Notes: generated by a model from the letters alone, not told the origin. A stretch of DNA of 39,251 nt from Euprymna scolopes (GCA_024364805.1 CM044487.1:48490141-48529391); one strand, 5' to 3'; positions 9,240-20,762 are shown, numbered from the stretch's first letter. Numbers and translations: made by a program.

Positions 9240-11030
9240 TTATAAACATACATTTCGCGCTTTTTTTTCGGAATAACAATCAAAATTCACTCTATCGACA
9301 AGTTCCCTCTGTATGGAGAGAATTGCCAAGTTTTTAGCCTTGTCTGGCTTATTTTTGATCGAAAGTAGTTTTTTTATGAGTTTCAGTTTCGAGAAAGAGC
9401 CCTGACAGCTGGCAATGCTAATAGCTCGGGTAAGTAAAATGCGCAGCAAGATTACAATATTAGTGACGGAATCTCCAACGTAGTATCTCAGTATAAAGTC
9501 AAAATGTTCAAGAGGTCAATTGATTTTGTCTTTTCCTGAAGCTTTCACAAAATACTGTAATCTCTTCCTTTCGGCAAAGAATTTATCTTTTCTATATCTT
9601 CGTCAACTTCACCCAGCTGACAATCATAATTATCATCAAGTAGATATGACAGTGTGAGAAAAGGGTATTTACTTGCAAGATTATGAACTTGTTGAAATCT
9701 GCAAGATATTTCTTCAGTCAACCAGTTTATGACAGACAGCATTTCCCGTTTCAACTCAGTATCAACCCCCAGTGCTGCATCAGTCAATCGTTCACCATTC
9801 ATTCGTTTCTTTTTGTGGATACGATGTTCCATGTTTATTCCCATTTCAGAGCAGAGTTGTTTTTTTACTCGTTTATTGCAGTGCCCACCATCTTTTCTCT
9901 ATTCTGAAGAAGGTAATCCCTCAACGGCGTAAGCCGGACAGAACTTTGTTGCAGATCCAGCCCCTTTTCTTGAAGATACTTCTGAGCATCATTGATTTCT
10001 GGGAGGATAGTTTTCCAAAAGCTCAGGAATAAAAGAAACGGAAACGACAATACGAGTTGAGAATTAAAGATGCATCTGATCTTGTGGTTGCATTTTCTCC
10101 TTCTTCTGTAAGCTGTTCCAGGGCAATGACAAATTCCAATAATTTTTTTACCACAATATTTACAGCATCTGCTCGACTACTCCCCTTAGTTTCCATATCT
10201 GCTTGGTACTTAGACAGGTCAATTGAATCAAGACGTCCCAGCGATGTGTAGATGCAGAAAAGAACGAGAATAACCGGTCCAGTATGCCAAAAAAATGTAA
10301 CAGTGAACCGCTACAGAAACGGCATGTACACAATCCATATTTAATGAATTGCTAGTGCATGGCACAAATAGAGCTTTTGGGTTGATTTCGGAGATGTTTT
10401 TCGTCACATCAGATCGGTGGCGTACCATAATAGCAGCATTGTCACCAGTCTGAATCCCATCGTTCTCCAGTTCTCTCAAAATCAGTTTAGAAATGTATTC
10501 TGCGCTTCTACCTTTTGTCTCGATGGAGCGGAGAAACGACTCTTCCACTATCACTTTATTTTCGTCAATTTTTACGTAGCGCAACAACTCATTCATCTGG
10601 TCCTTGTGAGATATATCAGGAGTTCTATCAAAAGTTATATAAAAATATTTGCTGTCCTTGATCTAATCGATGATTATCTTTCTCAACTGCTTTGCCAAAA
10701 TGCCCAAAAATTAATTTTGAATTTCTGGTGAGAGATAAGAAGTAGCGATTTTCTTTGCCAGGTTAACTTTCACGGAGCACAGGGTCATACGTGGCCAATA
10801 AATTTACCAATTTAAAAAATTTCCCTTTGACTTCTTGATCTCTTTCATCATTATGGAGGTCTTTCCGGTGATCCCGTAGTGCCATATTCTGCTTAACGAG
10901 AAACCTGATGATGTCTAGCAATCTAGCTAGAATTTCCCGCCACTTCTTAGTTTCCTTCTCAATAAGATGTTGCTCCACTTTGTCAACTGTGTTTCCTTCA
11001 GCAAGTGGATATCTAGATCCTTCTAGTTGA
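9240..11030 (-). pseudogene. hAT transposase relic (DUF4371 / ZMYM1-like, hAT dimerisation domain)
   Basis: Minus-strand pieces appear in the family's order. Near 10763-11030 is the WREILARLLDIIRFL...NMALRDH region. At 10600-10745 is the DUF4371 start, with YLSPEIQN and FYITFDRTPD (probable first catalytic Asp). At 10228-10596 come the GDNAAIM block (second Asp) and FVPCTSNSLNM, where the family usually has C..HSLNL. At 9865-10050 is FWKTILPEINDAQKYLQEKG. At 9545-9844 is a linker. The C-terminal hAT dimerisation domain is at 9240-9449, with ILLTRAISIASCQGSFSKLK and LAILSIQRELV. Several frameshifts and stops split it into at least five frames. An N-terminal zinc finger was not found upstream. 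Confidence 0.88.
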
Positions 11031-12011
11031 GAAACACTTGAGCAATATTAATTGGACGTAAAATGTTTTTTTTTTTCATTTCAGAGACATTGTAGCATTT
11101 TAGAACACTAACCAAAAAATATTATTTTCCTCATGGAAATAAATTCTTTAAGCTTTTTTTACGCATAGTTTTACAACTTTGCCAGTCAGACTTCAGCTTG
11201 GTAAACATTTCTACAATGTTAGAGTAGCCTGGAAATGATGATTATTCATCATTTCAGGTTAAATTAGTGTACGAAAGTTTAAATTTTAAAATAATTGTTT
11301 GTGCTTTTTCCGGCAAGATTTTCGAAGTGTCCATATGTAATCGCACAAAACAAAATGAAAGTCGAATAAAACAAAAGGAAAATATTATTCTTAGCCAAGG
11401 GTCTTAGTCTAAAATTCTCACAATATTAGTAAATAGTATTTCTATTATAATTATCTGTATCTTGTGTTTGTTTCATTTTATTCATTTATTTATTTATTTA
11501 TTTATTTACTACATATCTATGTTATTTAGAAACTCATGTTTAAAATGGAGAGGGGACTTTGTTAACTATCCTGTTCCTATACCGTTTTATTTAGCATAAA
11601 AATAGTTAGTTATTTTCAATTGTTTATGGAATATTCAAATAGCATTTTGACAACTAATGATAAATGTAAATCGGCATTGTTTTAAAAGAGAAATGCATCT
11701 TTAGTTGTTTCATTATTTTTAATCAATTAAAAAGAAAAACATTCGAGAAAAATATTTAAAACCCACCGCGTATATTTAATATATGTCCCTCCCACACAAA
11801 CACACTAAGTGCATTTTTTGTTTGCGAAAATATATGCAGACATGAGAAGGTTTTAGAGAAATTTGAAGAAGAAAACAGACAAAAACAAATCACTAATTAA
11901 ATAAATATTTAGAAATTTAAACAGAATCGGGAATCGTATCGGGTCAGGAATTGAAGACAGAATCGGTAATTGAATCGGAATCGGGAAAAAATTTGGAATC
12001 ATCCCATCCCT

Positions 12012-12012
12012 A

Positions 12013-12100
<88 letters not shown>
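12012..12100. repeat. TA microsatellite inside the hAT element
   Basis: Roughly 88 bp of TA repeat. A short run of diverged aatcgg units precedes it at 11924-12000. The adjoining 11.1-13.0 kb is AT-rich with no recognised gene. Confidence 0.95.
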
Positions 12101-12104
<4 letters not shown>

Positions 12105-12999
12105 GATCGGACAAAAGGACACCGGACAAACCCACCAGCTAATTAAAGCAAAAACAGATAAAATCCCTAATGAATCAAAAACATTAAAAATCATTTTTTA
12201 TATTTTTATTTTAATTTAATTAAATTTAGAAAATTTTGGCAAGGTATGCAAATTAAGCATTTACGGAATAAACATCTATTGAAGATATATTTTAAGACCA
12301 TTTTTAAAGACGATATAGATTTAAATAGGATTCAAGTGCCTCTCACAAAAATATACATATTTTTAAATATTTACTCTTGTTTGAAAGCAAGTAAAGTACG
12401 CGTTTTAATTTTTCTTGTATTATCTTTTACAATTATTATATTTATAACAAAAAAAGTAAAAAAATCAAAATCCTATTACCAGAATTAATTTTTCATAATA
12501 AATTTCGGTTTAATCATAAATACGTCAGTGGTTATAAAATTTTGTTAATAGTTTGAAAAAAAATCAATTACCCTATGACTGTTCGAACCTTGACAGAAAT
12601 TCGTCAATATTGAAACTATGAAATAGAAATCCACTTAAATAGTATTTGAGGTGTAGCGCTTAGTTCCTATTTAAAATTATATTCCCTGGTATGACGATTA
12701 TAAAATATATTTAAAGTCAATTTTTATCAGTGATGTTTGAAAGTATGTTTCTTGACAAAAAAAATGTTTTGTTGATTTTTCAACATTTTTTTTTGGAACC
12801 TGTAAATCAACTGCTTTCTTTGAAAGGTTACGTCGAGAATTTATGCAACTTTTTCAAAAACTTGTTTTACAAAGAAAATAAATTTACATCGTATTTTGAT
12901 GCTATTATCATTTTAGTTTTAGTGATAATTTAGAAACAATAAATATTTATCATTGGTACCAATAATAAAAAATTAAATTAAAAATGTTAAACAATCAGT

Positions 13000-13840
13000 T
13001 TTGGAATCGTAAATTAGGGGCACATTTTTTCTGATTTCAATACCTCAAAAAGTTCCGATTTTTTTACAACTTTTTCGGTAAAAATTTAAAAAATTTTGCG
13101 AGCTTTTATTTATTTTTATTTTCTATTTTTATCCTCACGAAATGCCGCCTCCTGGTATGTGCAGTTCGTAAAATAAGGACGCATTTTTCCGATTCCAATA
13201 CCTCAAAAATTCCGATTTTTAAACACTTTTAGGTGTAAAATTTAAGATATTTTGTTAGCTTTTATTTATTTTTATATATTTTGTCTATTTTCTATTTTAC
13301 CCTCTCAAAATGCCACCCCTTACATGTGCTGCCCGTACAATAGGACACATTTTTCCGATTCCAATACCTCCAAAAGTTTTGATTTTTTAAATCTTTTCGG
13401 TATAAAATTTAAGGTATTTTGTTAGCTTTTATTTATTTTTATTAATTTTTCTATTTTCTATTTTTATCCTCTCAAGATGCAACCCCCTGACATTGGCCGA
13501 TCGTAAAATAGGGATACATTTTTCTGATTCCGATACCTCCAAAAGTTCCGATATTTTACAACCTTTCCGGTAAACAAAAATCCGATTTTTGTTAGCTTTC
13601 ATATACTTTTTCTATTTTTTTATTTTTAATCTCTCAAAAAGCCGCCACTGACCTTTGCCCCTCATAAAATAGAGGCACATTTTTCTGATTCTGATATCTC
13701 TTAATGTCTCGATGTTTTACAATCTTCTCAGCATAAAATTTCAGATTTTTGGTTAGCTTTCATTTATTTTTATTTATTTTTTTACCCTCTCAAAATGCCG
13801 CTTCCTGGGATGTGCCGCCCTGGGCGGACCGCCCCTCTCC
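13000..13840. repeat. Right subterminal repeats of the hAT element, about 160-bp unit
   Basis: Five diverged units, each with cacatttttc(t/c)gattcc(a/g)atacct, then a T-rich stretch ending in gttagcttttatttattttta, then tcaaaatgccgcc. Landmarks fall near 13022, 13182, 13345, 13507 and 13670. They reach the right TIR, mirroring the different repeat on the left side. Confidence 0.85.
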
Positions 13841-13864
13841 CACCCCATCGTTGCTACGCCACTG

Positions 13865-14380
13865 GGTATGGTTCCTCACAGTTCAGAGATTCTATTTATA
13901 AACGCTGCTGTTGGTAACTGACGAATCAAATTAATTCACGTCCTGCTATCAAACAATCAGAAACAAGAATTTCTCGGTAAAAATTAAACTTATTAGCAAC
14001 CTTGCATGTATTTTTTTTCGTGTCAACACGAGAAGGATTATTGCTCTTTGGCTACAAAATTATAAATCTGGAACCTGGACAGGATGGCTGTCTACTGAGG
14101 ATTCGTCATCTCCAGGACTTGTATAGAATGACTACATATCAGAAACTCTTCTGAAACTAAACATGACTTACCACTCAATTTCATTTTGATTTCAAATTAT
14201 TTATTTTCAAACAAGTTTTTGTTATAATACCTTTTCTGTATACATCACTTAAAGTGGGTGTTTATCTATATATTATTGTTTAAATTACAATCGTTTTAAA
14301 CAAATCATGTCTTCTTTTTTAAGGTTGAATACAAGATGAAAAAAACGCAAATTCACACAATTTTCTTATTTTAATTTAAG
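13865..14380. other. AT-rich spacer
   Basis: Between the right hAT end and the second mariner fragment. No gene or element end was recognised; the second mariner's 5' TIR should lie here but was not found. Confidence 0.5.
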
Positions 14381-14963
14381 ATAGGCCGAAAAGCTGATGA
14401 AGCAACTTGCAATATCAATGAAGCGTTTTGCCCAAGAACCACTACTGAACGCACAACACAAAGATGATTTAAGAAATTTCGTGGTGGCAACGAGAATCTT
14501 GAAGCTGATTAGGGTCATCGGATGTTAACAATCAATTAAGAGCCCTAGTCTATGCCAATCCAAAAACAATTGTTCCAAAACTTACTTCTTAATTAGACAT
14601 AACAAATACGACGATTTCCAACCACTTGAGACAGACTGGATGAACAAAACAACTTGATAAATGAGTGCCTCACGGGTTAAACGACAACCGAAAGCAACGT
14701 CGATATGAAGTATCATCTTCCATTCTTTTACGCAACAAAAGACTCATTTCTCGACCAGGTTGTGACTTGCGATTAAAAGTGGGTTTTTTATAACAACCGG
14801 CGGTGCACAGCTCAGTGGTTATACGCTGATGAAGTTCCACGCCACATCCTGATTGTTTTGGTGTCTGCGACCGGTCTCATCTATTGAAGTTTTTTTGAAT
14901 GCAGATGAAGCCACTACGGATGAGATGTACTGCCAACAAATAGGTGAAATGCATCAGAAACTG
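14381..14963 (+). pseudogene. Second mariner transposase fragment (SETMAR-like type), 3'-truncated
   Basis: Translated pieces follow the irritans/SETMAR-like mariner pattern: GRKADEATCNINEAFCPRTT, WFKKFRGGNENLE-like, a PHGLND-like linker, ADEVPRHI, SATGLIY and finally DEMYCQQIGEMHQKL. The DNARPH and SPDLAP catalytic blocks that should follow are missing. Multiple in-frame stops (for example in KKFRGG upstream and after GLIY) and shifts make it inactive. Sequence identity with the complete mariner at 5322 is low, so it is a different lineage. The coding stops two or three bases before a Helitron-like repeat starts, which suggests that repeat interrupted it. Confidence 0.8.
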
Positions 14964-14965
14964 AA

Positions 14966-15870
14966 AAGTGAAAATGTGTGTGTGTGTGTGTGTTTGCACA
15001 TTTCCCTACCAAATAACTCTGGCAATTTTCAGTCTAAGACCCGAGATTTGATATCAAGAGTATTGAGATTTGAGAAAATATTTTTAATTAGTTTTCGGCC
15101 AAAAATTCGGCTGTCAAGGTATTAAAGTTCAACGATTTGACATTTGAGAACTCTACGAAACTCTTCCGCCAATTTTGGGTTTTGAATGTAGGTTACTTGG
15201 ACATGGATCAAACTTTTAATTTGATTTGAGTCCCCCCCAACCAATGTCAAAAGGCTCAAATTTGTTTTAACTTTGACCTCTGCGATCTCTACGAAATTAC
15301 TCAGCCAATTTCTGGTCTAAACATTTGAAATTTTACCTAAAGTGTATTCAGACATAGGGCAAGCTTTTAAATCGGTTTGGGCCGAAAATTTGAGCTGCCA
15401 AGGGGCCAAAGTTAAAAGAATGTTTACCTTTGTGGTGTCTAGAAAACTATTCAGCCAATTTTGGGTCTAAACATTTAAAATTTATACATAACGGGTATTC
15501 ATGCATGCGGCAAGCATTTTAATCAGTTTTGGGACGAAAATTTGGTTACTAAAAGTTCAAAGTTGAAAGAGTTAGCCTTGGCAGATTTTACCAAATTCCT
15601 CCACCAATTTGGTGTCTAAAGACTTGAAATTTCAGATGTAGGTATCTTAGACGTGGGTAAAATTTATCATTTCGATCTGAGATCAAAATAATAAATGTAA
15701 AGGTGTCAAAATTGGGGTCAAATTTTATAAAAATTTACTTCTCCGGTCTCTACGAAATTACTTGGACAAATTTTTGTCTAAACATTTGAAATCTTACATA
15801 AAGTTAATTCACACTAGGGCAAGTTATGAACAGTACATAGAGCCCGAGCAAATCCAGCCTTGACTGGTAG
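14966..15870 (+). mobile_element. Helitron-like non-autonomous repeat, diverged copy
   Basis: It begins with aaaagtgaaaatgtgtg and holds the same ordered blocks as the array at 30.3-32.85 kb: catttccctac, tcaattttnagtcta, gattt..gaaaat, ggtcaaagtt, aactcctccgnnaattttgggt, and gacctctgcggtctctac. It ends with a decayed gcccgagcaaatcc...ctggtagt, which matches the unit 3' end cacccgagcaacgccggg...atgctagt. No coding capacity. It is the most diverged copy in the window. Confidence 0.65.
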
Positions 15871-15872
15871 TA

Positions 15873-15875
15873 TAT

Positions 15876-15928
<53 letters not shown>
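15873..15928. repeat. Compound CA/TA microsatellite
   Basis: A CA run passes into a TA run directly after the Helitron-like repeat end. Confidence 0.95.
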
Positions 15929-15931
<3 letters not shown>

Positions 15932-16089
15932 CTAAACTAACTGTTATCACAATTGATAATGTATTTAGTAATATTAGTTTTACTGTATAATGTGTTAAAA
16001 ATAATATAACATATTTGTGTTTATTCCTATAATTTTTTGCTTATTAAAAGATTTATCATTATTGTCATTATAATTATTGTTATTATTAG

Positions 16090-16320
16090 CTAACAAGGAT
16101 CTCTACTTGAAGACAACCTGTGGTGTTCTCTGGAAGCTGAGTGACAACAAGTCTCTCCAGGTTTCCAGTACTGTCCACCTCTTTCGATAATATTCGCAAA
16201 TGACTTTGCGTTATCGCAACAGCCATTTATCATTGATTTCGCGCTGACAGCGGCCATTGGTCTCCACTGGAATTTTAGTGCAATAAGCCTCCCCAAACTC
16301 ATGGCCACCGGGATATAGAA
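16090..16320. repeat. Unknown interspersed repeat, copy A
   Basis: About 190 bp resemble 17120-17340 in the same orientation. Shared blocks include gtgacaacaagtctc, ttccantnttntncacctctt, cgttatcgcaanagcc and cggccattggt. No target duplication was identified and no protein is recognised. Two copies 1 kb apart suggest a common family of this genome. Confidence 0.75.
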
Positions 16321-16329
16321 GGCCTGTTA

Positions 16330-17060
16330 ACTGAAAAATGCCTGCAGGCAATGTAGGTAAGATTTGTCGAACTGTTACTGTCGATACTATATGGCGGCAT
16401 TTTTAAAAAGAGCATTAAAACATATTAAGAAGAAAAGAAAGGAACCAAATTCGATTAATAATGAAACTGAACGTTATTCAATATAAAATCTAAATATTAT
16501 CTATGTAAAATTACGTAATTTTAAATCTAATACTGATAAAACTGAATTATGAATTTAGGGAACAAAGAAACATAAAACACAAGCAATTCTTGGCCTTCGG
16601 GACAATATCACAGTGTAGTAGTATCTGTTTTGATGCTACAATTAATCTTTTCTGTCCTTGGCCGGTGGATGAGAAATCCTTCATGACTGAGACAATTTTT
16701 ATTTTTGTTCCTATCTAGAGTTGCCTTTATCGGGGAGCTGGATTTTCCCCACAAGATTATATGTTGAAATATTAAATTATTATTACTTTTGATACAGAAA
16801 TTACATTTAAAGTTTTGGTTTTCTGTTCTTCTATGTTCATTTTTCCCCATATTTTTCATCAAAATGTGTAGCATGTTTTCATCAGGTATATGGTTAGGAA
16901 TCCTATACTCCGCTATATAGTCTTCATTTTCATATCAGAGCAGAATACATGAATACGGAAATGAAGTTCACATAATTACTAAACGATAATCATACCATAA
17001 TGTGAACATTGGTTAAAAACTAAGAAAATATAGTAAACATCTACGATATAAAATTAAGGC
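16330..17060. other. AT-rich stretch with one unrecognised open frame
   Basis: A minus-strand frame at 16608-16874 reads 88 residues with ENQNFKCNFCIKSNNN and repeated Asn/Lys. It has one CxxC pair but no matching second pair. I do not recognise it and no splice context supports it; it may be a transposon remnant or chance. Confidence 0.35.
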
Positions 17061-17119
17061 TGTGGTGAATTTGGGATGGGGCATTATTATTATTATTTCA
17101 CTCACTAGGAGTTGTCTCA

Positions 17120-17440
17120 CAGGCCATCATCAGGGTTCGCTCACTGGCAGTAACCTTTGGTATTCGCTGAAGATAGAGTGACAACAAGTCTCAGCGGATT
17201 TCCAATGTTCTTCACCTCTTGACCACTCGTGCAGATGATTTTACGTTATCGCAATAGCCGTTTTCCATTGGTTTCTCGTTGGCGTCGGCCATTGGTGTTT
17301 CCTAGGGTTTGGCTGACAAAATTCCTCCCCAAAGTACCAGATTTGAACTGTACACTTCCAGTGGATCTGGTTAGTACTCCCCTACCTCGGACTTTCTATC
17401 CTCCGTGACCCTTCACAACTAGTTTGTGTGGCGTCAGTCG
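17120..17440. repeat. Unknown interspersed repeat, copy B, with T-rich tail
   Basis: Second copy of the repeat at 16090-16320. It extends further right through gtggcgtcagtcgatgtcatc to a T run at 17458-17469, where the MITE begins. Confidence 0.7.
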
Positions 17441-17483
17441 ATGTCATCTATAGTATTTTTTTTTTTTTTGGCACTTCACGGGG

Positions 17484-17888
17484 AAACGTTGACCCTGCGT
17501 AAACGGGTTTTAATTTAATAACTTCTCCCTGGGGTTTTCTTTCACTTTTTTTCGTATACATCTAATACACTTTCTTGTAATCGGGCGTATATTCTATTTT
17601 TTTATTTCTTTAATTAAATTTGATTCCTACTTTTATTTCGTGTTTGTTTATATTTTATTTTCATTTAATTTATTTTTATGACTATATTATATTTTCCACG
17701 CTAATATTTTGATTTTTTGTTACATTATTTTTTCATACATATTCAAATAATGCTTTTGGCCTTTTCTTTTGCCTCAAATAGTACCTAAAAAAGTTTCGTG
17801 ATTAAATAAACCAATGAAAACCTTTTGCGTATGCGCTTTTTAGGGAGCAACCATTAAATTAAAACTTGTTTACGCAGGTTACACGTTT
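17484..17888. mobile_element. MITE-like element with 47-bp terminal inverted repeats
   Basis: Positions 17484-17530 and the reverse complement of 17842-17888 share aaacgt, cctgcgtaaac, gttttaatttaat and ctccct in register over 47 bases. The 405-bp element is AT-rich and noncoding. A plain target duplication is not obvious, so the superfamily cannot be named from the ends. An AAT microsatellite follows it. Confidence 0.85.
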
Positions 17889-17900
17889 CTTATTATTGTT

Positions 17901-17906
<6 letters not shown>

Positions 17907-17945
<39 letters not shown>
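17907..17945. repeat. AAT trinucleotide microsatellite
   Basis: About 12 AAT units directly right of the MITE-like element. Confidence 0.95.
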
Positions 17946-18520
17946 TTGCTTGTGCAGTCTACGCACTGTACTATATTTTAGATAGGATTTTTAAGTAAAA
18001 TTAAATTTTATGGTATCTTTTTTTTCATTAAATTGTTAGGTGAAAGGGCAGAATAGTTAGAAAGCCCTCCCCTGTTAAGAATGACTTTCTAAATAATAAT
18101 GTTATTATTTCAGCACGGTATGTACACCGCACAAATACCAAACAATATTTATTTATAAGATAAACACAAGAAAATATGTAAACAAACTTTATGTATTCTT
18201 TATTTTTAGTTCATATCAAAACTTAATTAAAACGGATTAGTTGATGAATTTTTAAGATTAATTTTTGTTCTTACGTCTCGAGACAGAATAGGAAATTTCT
18301 TATTTCAGTCATGTAAATCATTTAAAAGAAAGAAACAAACAAAAACTTTTAAGTTTTAAATATATTTCCAATAAATAAATTACGCCCGCTGCTAAAATAT
18401 TGAATTCATAGATCGTTTTAGTTTAAAAAAGTAAACAAAAAAACAGCAAAAACAAAACAAAAAACTTTAAAATATTTGGAAATACTCAATGAAGGTTTAT
18501 TTATTATTAAAGGAACGGAC
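17946..18520. other. AT-rich spacer
   Basis: No open frame or element end recognised between the AAT repeat and the LINE fragment. Confidence 0.5.
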
Positions 18521-18528
18521 TGAAAAAT

Positions 18529-19040
18529 ATTCTCATAAATTTCGTGGATGAGTTTGACTGTTTGTATCTCCATGTCCCATAGGATTTTGTGATTCTCGTT
18601 TTCAAGTACTGTTGCTGGCTTATGTTTGTACTATTAATCAGTGTGTTCGAAATACAGTTGTTTGCATAATTCCCAGTGTACTACACCTTCCAACTTGGTC
18701 GTGGCTGTTCTTTTTGGGCCAGTTTGCTGCATTCGTTTATTATATGGTTTATCGTTTCGTCTCTTTGTCCACCGAGTCGGCATTTGCTGTTTTCTTGTCT
18801 TTTGTCAATATTTGCTTTGATGTAGTCGGTACTTATAGAGTTATCTTGTGCTGAAGTCATTAGGGATTCAGTTTCCCGATTTACGTGTCCGTTTTGCATT
18901 CATGTCGAGGTGTTTTCGTTATTATTATCTTTCGCCATTCTTATGAATCGTCCATATAATTGTTTTTCGTCCCACTTTTCTTTCCTCGTCTTATCATTTG
19001 TCTCTCTGTTTTCTGTTTTGATGATTTTTTTCTGTGTCTC
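18529..19040 (-). pseudogene. RLE-type non-LTR retrotransposon fragment (R2/R4-like C-terminus)
   Basis: Reading the minus strand from 19040 down, the order is KWDEKQLYGRFIRMA, then MQNGHVNRETESLMTSAQD, then a zinc-knuckle region KCRLGGQRDETINHIINEC followed by SKLAQKE, then after a frame disruption ENENHKILWDMEIQT. This order, a CCHC knuckle just before a KILWDF-like start of a restriction-like endonuclease domain, is typical of LINEs with an RLE rather than an AP endonuclease. The second Cys of the knuckle is replaced by Gly. The catalytic PD..D part is missing. One stop lies before the MQNGH block. A 5'- and 3'-truncated dead copy. Confidence 0.75.
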
Positions 19041-19053
19041 TCGCTGATATTAT

Positions 19054-19159
19054 CTATATATCATTACGATAGTGTGTCTGTGTTCTTTTGTGTAACACGC
19101 TTTCCGGCAAATTTCATTCGTTGAGATTTAAACGCACACACTATCGTATTAATATATAG
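19054..19159. mobile_element. Tiny inverted-repeat element, about 106 bp
   Basis: The left arm 19054-19077 (ctatatatcattacgatag...) matches the reverse complement of 19136-19159 at nearly all positions; the core is tacgatagtgtg. The interior is about 58 bases without features. It resembles a very small MITE and sits 14 bases from the LINE fragment. Confidence 0.65.
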
Positions 19160-19640
19160 GTTATACTAAAGGTGAGTTTATGAATTTGGTAAGTGTTTAA
19201 TGAGATCCCAGGCATAATCTCCTCTTTCTTTTCGAGTAGGGGGATGATAGTCTGACGTGTTTACTCCCGGTGATGACGTCAGTATCTTCTGTTAAAAAGG
19301 TGCATATAATATATTTATGGTGTACTTCATTGACATACGATGTCATATTCCAAAAATCATATGAATGTACTACTAAGTCCAAAAATCAGTTGAATGGATC
19401 AGTGCACGCTCGGGGCTTATTTGTAACATTCCAAAAATTATATAAATTTATCAAGTAATCCTGAGTTCATATTTTTGTGCTTAATATCCTCATGGTAGTA
19501 ATTGCAAACACTCTTCGTAATGAGGACGGGCCTTAAAGTCACTGGAATGCTGAGACTGATACTACACTAAAAAATTCCTGATGAAGTAATGGTTGCCTAA
19601 TCCCTAACCGTGTTAATGTTTTTTATGTATTAATTTCGAA
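19160..19640. other. Spacer, nothing recognised
   Basis: Short frames on both strands overlap one another and show no family signature. Confidence 0.45.
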
Positions 19641-19644
19641 AAGA

Positions 19645-19985
19645 TGTTAAAACAGTTTATGATTTAAACATTTCTTTATTTCATGTATATTTTCAAGAGT
19701 GGAGTGGGGGATATGAAATCAGTCTCGGAAATGGCTGAAACCGTTTACGATTTAAACATTACTTCATTTCATGTATATTTTTAACAAGGAGTAGGGGATA
19801 TGAAGTAAATTCCGGAAATGGCTGCAGCCATTTAAGTTTTAGACGTTACTTTATCTAATGTATATTTTTAACAGTGAGTTGGGGATATAAAGTCAGTGCC
19901 GAAAATGGCTGAAACAGTTTACGATTTAAACAATACTTTATTTCGTGTATATTTTTAACAGTGGGGTGGCGGACATGAAGTCACT
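19645..19985. repeat. 87-bp tandem repeat, about 4 copies
   Basis: Units share cagtttacgatttaaac, ctttatttcatgtatattttt and gatatgaagtca, with landmarks near 19669, 19757, 19843 and 19930. Copies are diverged. It abuts the hairpin minisatellite. Confidence 0.9.
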
Positions 19986-20193
19986 CCCGGGATTAGATGA
20001 GATAAGTGCAAATATATGATAGCCAGAGTCGCCCAGGATTGAATGAGAAAGGTGGAAACATATTGTAGAAGAATACCCAGTGTCGGCGAGGTCGAATGAG
20101 ATATGTAGAAGATATATACTAGCGGAATACACGGCGTCACCCAGGATTCGATAAGATAGGTGAAACATATACTATGTGAATACCCGTAATCGA
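19986..20193 (-). repeat. 54-bp Helitron-end-like minisatellite, about 4 copies, minus orientation
   Basis: On the minus strand each unit reads aatcc(c/t)gggcgacnccg...tattctnctagtatatat...ctatctcattc, the same unit as at 38313-38866. Divergence between copies is high. Confidence 0.8.
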
Positions 20194-20762
20194 TTGATGC
20201 GTTTGTAATGAAATAATCAGCCCAGACAATATATCAAAGTTATTATTTACGAAAAATGAATTGGTGTGTTCGCAATGAAATAACAGGCCCAAATAATATA
20301 TAAAAGTTAATATTTTAGTAAGAGGGGGGCGATAATGTGGGAAAAAATTATGAAAAATGATTGTCGATATTTGTAACATATCCAAGAATTATGAAAGATG
20401 ATGAAATGTGAGTTAATTGATTGGTGTGTTTGTAATGAAATAATCAGCCAAAGTTATTATTTTAGTAACTGGAGCACGACAATGTGGGTTTAAATTATGA
20501 AAAATGATCGTCGAACTTAGTAACAAATCCAAGAATTATGAATAAAGATGAAATGTCAGTTATCTGATTGGTGTGTTTGTAATGAAATAATCAGCTCAGG
20601 CAATATATCAAAGTTATTATTTTAGTAAAGGGGAAGCGATAATGTTGGTTAAAATTATGAAAAATGATTGTCGAAATTAGTAACATATCCAAGAATTATG
20701 AAAAATGGTGAAATGTGAGTTAATTGATTGGTGTGTTTGTAATGAAATAATCAGCGCAGGAA
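20194..20762 (+). repeat. About 160-bp tandem satellite, interrupted by a LINE
   Basis: Units share gtgtgtttgtaatgaaataatcagc, atatcaaagttattattttagtaa, attatgaaaaatgatngtcga and aacatatccaagaattatga. The first landmark falls near 20200, 20255, 20422, 20570 and 20729, with uneven spacing of about 150-170. The array breaks at about 20762 and a piece resumes at 21932-21975, so 20763-21931 is inserted DNA. An inverted copy lies at 39045-39212. Confidence 0.9.

Larger units (their letters stand above)
7980..13864 (-). mobile_element. hAT-superfamily DNA transposon, 5,885 bp
   Basis: Both ends carry the 13-bp terminal inverted repeat CAGTGGCGTAGCA, a common hAT terminus. The host octamer ggtatggt occurs exactly at 7972-7979 and again at 13865-13872, the 8-bp target duplication expected of hAT. 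Inside lie a minus-strand transposase relic (9240-11030), GC-rich subterminal repeats on the left, 160-bp subterminal repeats on the right and a TA microsatellite. Its size exceeds the common 3-4 kb, so repeat expansion or extra insertions are likely in 11.1-13.0 kb. Confidence 0.95.

Noticed and set aside
9683-10251. Plus-strand Phe/Ser-rich frames
   Set aside because: They are antisense shadows of the minus-strand hAT transposase relic.
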